A DNA stretch of 64,000 nucleotides, taken from positions 74,367,001 to 74,431,000 of the forward strand of contig NC_134109.1 of the NCBI RefSeq assembly GCF_040939455.1. Direction: 5' to 3'. Shown here in pieces: positions 59,987 through 64,000 of this stretch (position 1 is the first letter of the stretch; every line of letters starts with the position of its first letter). Under the pieces are notes generated by a model. The model was not told the origin of the DNA. It saw nothing but the letters and a program-made list of their open reading frames with translations, and did no database searches. A program made the translations under genes and the position numbers. This DNA comes from Microcebus murinus (lineage: Eukaryota > Chordata > Mammalia > Primates > Cheirogaleidae).

Positions 59987-60649
59987 CTAGAGACATGGCC
60001 TGTAGGCCTGCCTCATCTCATTCCTTTACTCTCCTCTTCACATTATCGCTGTACCTGCTCAGCTTGAATCCTGCATTGTTGGAATGCAGAGTTACACAAG
60101 CTAGCCCCCTGCCCACTTTTGCTCTAGGTCTGGGCCGTGTTTGGCTCTCAGACAGGGCCACTTAACTGAAGGAGGTGACAACTTGCTACTTTACCAGGCT
60201 ACATCTCTGTGATTCCAAAGTGTATGGTTAGGGTCTGTGGTTAAAAAATATGTTATAACCAACAGCAATATGATGTAGCTTAAGGTCTGGGGCTTTGCCA
60301 AGTTGCAGTATATACAAGTGGAATATCTCTTAGCTGCTATTTGGAATAGTAGTCCTTTTTTATGTAGATGTTTTAGTAATTCATAATAAATGTAGGATTT
60401 TCCACCCACCACAAATATGCATTATTCACCCTGGATAATCAAATTTGTATGACAATTGTCATACAGTCTAAGTATAGCATTTTATCTAAAATGCCACTCC
60501 TTGTAAGAAATACCATTATTACATGTGCTACCAATTAAACCATGACATGAGTATATGATGTACCTCAATACTAGAGATGCCAAAATGTGAAAATTACATT
60601 AATTTTGGAGTTGATATAATATGAGACTACAATTAGGCACATAGAATCG

Positions 60650-61140
60650 AAAAGGAACTTCCCGGTAAATTATGGAAGACTTTGAGCAAAGGAGATATTT
60701 TTGTTCAGACTTGGAAAAAGAACTAAGATGCTGCTGATGACATTGGTAACTAATATTTACTGAGTGCTTCTATACACTATATACAGTGCAGAGAAAATTA
60801 TCTTTTTGCTTAGTCCTCATGATAACCCTCTGAATTAGCACCCCGTTGTACAGAAAAGGAGGTTGAGGCTTAGGAATTATCAGCAGACAAGCTACAAAAG
60901 GGCATCCTAGGCAGAGGAAAACGCTGCATATGTCAGAAGAATGGAAGACATGATGTGTTTGGTGAATGGCAAGAGACTTGGTGTGACTAGATCACAAGGC
61001 ATATGAGAAGAACACAAGACCAAAAAGGAGATAAAAGTCAAAATATGACTTGCTAAAGAATCTGAACGTTGTCATATAGGCAACAGATAATACTGAAAAG
61101 TAGTGTGTGCAGGAGTGATAGGATCATATTGGGTTTGTTT
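60650..61140 (-). mobile_element. LINE L2 antisense, with MIR fragment near 60750-60880
   Basis: GGGCATCCTAGGCAGAGG, AAAGAATCTGAACGTTGTC and GCAGGAGTGATAGGATCATA are reverse L2 phrases. TAATATTTACTGAGTGCTTC and GGAGGTTGAGGCTTAGGAA nearby fit a MIR. Confidence 0.55.
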
Positions 61141-61225
61141 TGGTGTGTGGAGTTTTTGAGGGAGGATCACTTTGCTTTTTATTGTTATTAAGAAATACAT
61201 TATAATGAACAGCTGTATAAAAGAA

Positions 61226-61407
61226 TTTGGGCAGGGCACAGTGGCTCACACCTGTAATCCTAGCTACTCAGAAGGCTTAGGCAGGAGAATTGCTTGAGGC
61301 CAGGAGTTTGAGGCTGCAGTGAGCTATGTTGACACCACTGCACCTCAGCTGGGACAACAGAGTGAAAACTTGTCTGAAAGAAACAGAGAGAGAGAGAGAG
61401 AGAGAGA
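61226..61407 (+). mobile_element. Alu-like monomer (FLAM-type or internally deleted Alu) with GA tail
   Basis: GGGCAGGGCACAGTGGCTCAC passes directly into TAGCTACTCAGAAGGCTTAGG and then GTGAGCTATGTTGACACCACTG, so half an Alu dimer is missing. It ends in an AG dinucleotide run at 61385-61407. Confidence 0.85.
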
Positions 61408-61449
61408 TTTGGACAAGCTATAAACTAGTAAAGAATGTGAGCAAAAGCA

Positions 61450-61900
61450 ATGACAATAAAAATTTAAAAAGGGGGAACATACTGTAAACTTTAGTAACAG
61501 TCTGTTTTAGGTGTTGTAGGATAGGATGATCAATTATAAGTGCAAAATGAAACAGAGCAGAAGAGGACAACTCTTGTTTTTCATGCTTGGATAACTAACT
61601 GGATGCCGAGGAGGAAGACAAGATTTGGGATGGAAGACAGGTAAACGTTGGACATGTTCACTTTGCTTTACATGTGAGAGACACGGGGAGAGATGTGCCC
61701 ATGCGAGAGAGCCAGTTGAGACTTTAGAGATAGCAGTTTAAGTCATAAGAATGAATGAGATAACAAGATAGCCTAAAGCAAGGGCATAGAATGGGAAGGT
61801 TCCTGAAGTTTCAGAGTGAGCACAGGGTATCATAGAATAACCATAATTGAGAAAAGATATTCCTATACTTCTATTGTACAGCTTATACAGAGTATTTGGC
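61450..61900 (-). mobile_element. LINE L2 fragment, antisense (continuation)
   Basis: GATGCCGAGGAGGAAGAC, GAGAGCCAGTTGAGACTTTAG and TGGGAAGGTTCCTGAAG fit the more 5' reverse L2 part, interrupted from 60650-61140 by the Alu monomer. Confidence 0.5.
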
Positions 61901-63640
61901 AAGAAAGCTAACTTTCCATTAGGGACTCTTATCACTCATGAAGTCTTACGCAATTATGTTCTTTATGCCTGAGAAGTCACATGCATTGTGACTCAGGATT
62001 ATTTTCACATAAGTTGCAATTCAGTTCTTCTAACAATCATGATGACTTAATTTTTCTTTTGTAAATCATATCCTGTTGCCACACTCCAGTGGAGATGATG
62101 TGTTTGTCCTTAGGTCTTTTATCATCTTTCTGTTCTTAAAATGCCCTTATTTAGCATTATTTGACAAAACTGTAGTACTTGTTCTTGATTAATTTCATTT
62201 CCTGAGCAGAATTCAAAGTGATTTTAATGGCACCACTTTTCAGGGTTGCAATCTCCATAGTATCTAAGCCTTTTTTCTTACCTGTTTTTTCTTTTCCCTT
62301 TCCACAGTAGGGTCTTGTTGATTCCAGTTTACAGCTCAGTTCAGAGTAACCTTGTGCAGGCATTTTGTGAGCTCCTGCTTTCCCACCCTCACATCAAACA
62401 TGGTCATAATGATATGGCCTTCAAAAATGTGATGCTCGCATTAAAAGTCCTCATAAACATGGCAGGGATCCTGTAATTGAAAGAAGGCGCAGAGCAACTG
62501 ATTAGATCCCAGGTATGGATCTTGTAGGTGGTCTTTGCATGCTGTTAAATTGGTCATTTGTATTTATAGCTTTGGCAGGGAGGGCTGGAACCTACATTGG
62601 CTCTAACACCAGCATTCTCCCACACTTGGCCTTATCTCCTTCTCCGTTAATTTTACCTGGCATCTGTGAATGGAGCCAATTTAAAATGAATCTGCATGAA
62701 CCATTCTAGTCCTTGTTTATCAAAGAATCCTCTAAGATTCTTTGACTAGCTGAGATTAGAGATACTCTTAATATCAAGAAACTTCTTTCTAGTAAACAGT
62801 TATCGAGTAGATGAATTTACCAAGCTAAAAACTAACAAAAGCAATAATGCTGATTTCTCACATTGAATGCAAAAAGAATTATATAAATAGCTGAATACTC
62901 CATGGCACCTAGGACAATGTCTGTCTAATCCTGTATACTTTCTCATCCCAACGTAAAAGTAAAACCTGAATTGTGTAAAGTGCCTAAGGGCTTTTTTTTC
63001 TCAATGGGTTTTCTGTTTAAATCTTCTCAGAATTGGTAAATCATGCCAGAATGGGGAAAGATGCATTTTTCGTACATAATACATTTCTGTGGTCAGATCT
63101 CTTGGACATAGAAACATCTTTCTATGTTGGGCATATGCATATAATTTATTCTTAATAAATATATAGGTCAGATTAGATTGACAAGAGCCATAACTAAACC
63201 TCTAAACTGCAGAATAAGAGTAGGCTATTAAGTATTCTCTTTACTTCAACCCCCAGAAATGTAGAAACATATCTGAATCACCATATTCAACCATTAAGGT
63301 TACAGAAATCAGGACAGGTCAATGATCTGGACAGTGTACCCTGTAGGAGGAAATAATTATTACATTCTTCACAGAGTATATTCCCCCTTGAAATCAGTTT
63401 CTCCTTCCCCTCTATCTTGTCCCTCTCCCTCCTCCTTCCCCTCCCCCCAATTTTATATCTTTAATTTACTCAATTTTCCTTTTTACCCAGGCATCCAATA
63501 GGTTGTCTTTTTAATAACTCTAGTTCTCTTTTTCTTTTCCTTTTAATTCAGTGAAAACATTTGCTAAAAGAAGAAAAATGTGTAAATTCTTATTTTTGTA
63601 TAATACTAACATATCTGAAAAAGATTATACCACCCCCTCC
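61901..63640. other. AT-rich intron; pyrimidine tract at 63400-63460
   Basis: No repeat family or exon. The C/T-rich run contains CCTCCTTCCCCTCCCCCC. Confidence 0.4.
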
Positions 63641-64000
63641 AAGAGAAGAAAACTTACAGACCAATCTCACTATAGTTTTAAAATTCTAAATAACACTAAT
63701 AGCCAATGTCATGGCCAAATATGATTTATTCCCAGCATGTGAAGATGATATGATACTGGAAGGTCTATTAATAAAATTCATCACTGTTAATAGCTAAAGG
63801 AGAAAACCCATATGATCATCTCTTAGCATTAGATGCTAAGAAAGGCCTTTGACAAAACTGAACATCCATTCTTCATTTTTACATCTCAGTGAAACATTGT
63901 TTTATTTACTTAATATAACAAAAATCCATCACAGCTCTAAATTTACAGCTAGTATCACACAAAAACCTGTATACCTAATATATAAGAATTCCTAGATATT
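63641..64000 (+). mobile_element. LINE-1 ORF2 reverse-transcriptase region fragment, sense
   Basis: ACTTACAGACCAATCTCACT, GCCAAATATGATTTATTCCC, ATGCTAAGAAAGGCCTTTGAC and TCTAAATTTACAGCTAGTATC match L1 ORF2 in order. Diverged, with stops, and running off the window edge. Confidence 0.85.

Overview
The window is vertebrate nuclear DNA, not a microbial genome. Coding sequence is sparse: seven short exons on the + strand, about 0.7 kb of 64 kb, each bounded by AG/GT splice sites. The rest is intron filled with interspersed repeats. The exons translate without interruption into the C-terminal half of a formin FH2 domain, which I recognise as formin-1 (FMN1). The host is a primate because Alu elements are present. 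The Alus carry strepsirrhine (lemur/loris-type) features, and two truncated L1 copies have 3' ends of strepsirrhine type. A 73-bp piggyBac-type miniature element with TTAA target sites, plus a well-preserved short hAT element, points to a lemur. A mouse lemur (Microcebus) is the best single guess, but this is inference.

Layout: 1-7246 is the 3' part of an upstream intron (Alu, L2 and MIR fragments, and a repeat-free stretch before the first exon). Exons lie at 7247-7308, 9471-9559, 15493-15622, 17107-17253, 18365-18424, 25746-25866 and 57148-57240. Intron sizes are about 2.2, 5.9, 1.5, 1.1, 7.3 and 31.3 kb; the window ends inside the following intron. Exon phases chain exactly, so the set encodes one continuous segment of about 234 residues: knob/post region, the GNYMN signature helix, the conserved LKDVKS segment, and the C-terminal helices with the [10 protein letters not shown] motif. 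The start of FH2, the FH1 region and the stop codon are outside the window.

The introns show a layered history. L2 and MIR fragments and MER-type hAT elements are oldest. Then come a dead mariner copy, old L1s and an MLT1 LTR, then strepsirrhine Alu and L1 insertions with readable target-site duplications, and the young-looking hAT and piggyBac miniature elements. Several are nested: Alu in MER5, hAT in MER5, L1 in MIR, L1 in L2, two Alus in one L1.

The most unusual signals are two local copy-and-paste events not explained by transposition. A 57-59 bp stretch of unique intron (19190-19248) reappears inside an L1 at 20023-20079, replacing L1 sequence. A 35-bp stretch at 30047-30081 reappears at 34039-34073. 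In mouse, introns in the 3' half of Fmn1 are known to hold limb enhancers of the neighbouring gene Grem1, so the repeat-free intronic stretches here are candidate regulatory DNA. I found no RNA gene, CRISPR array, complete gene or promoter that I could support.
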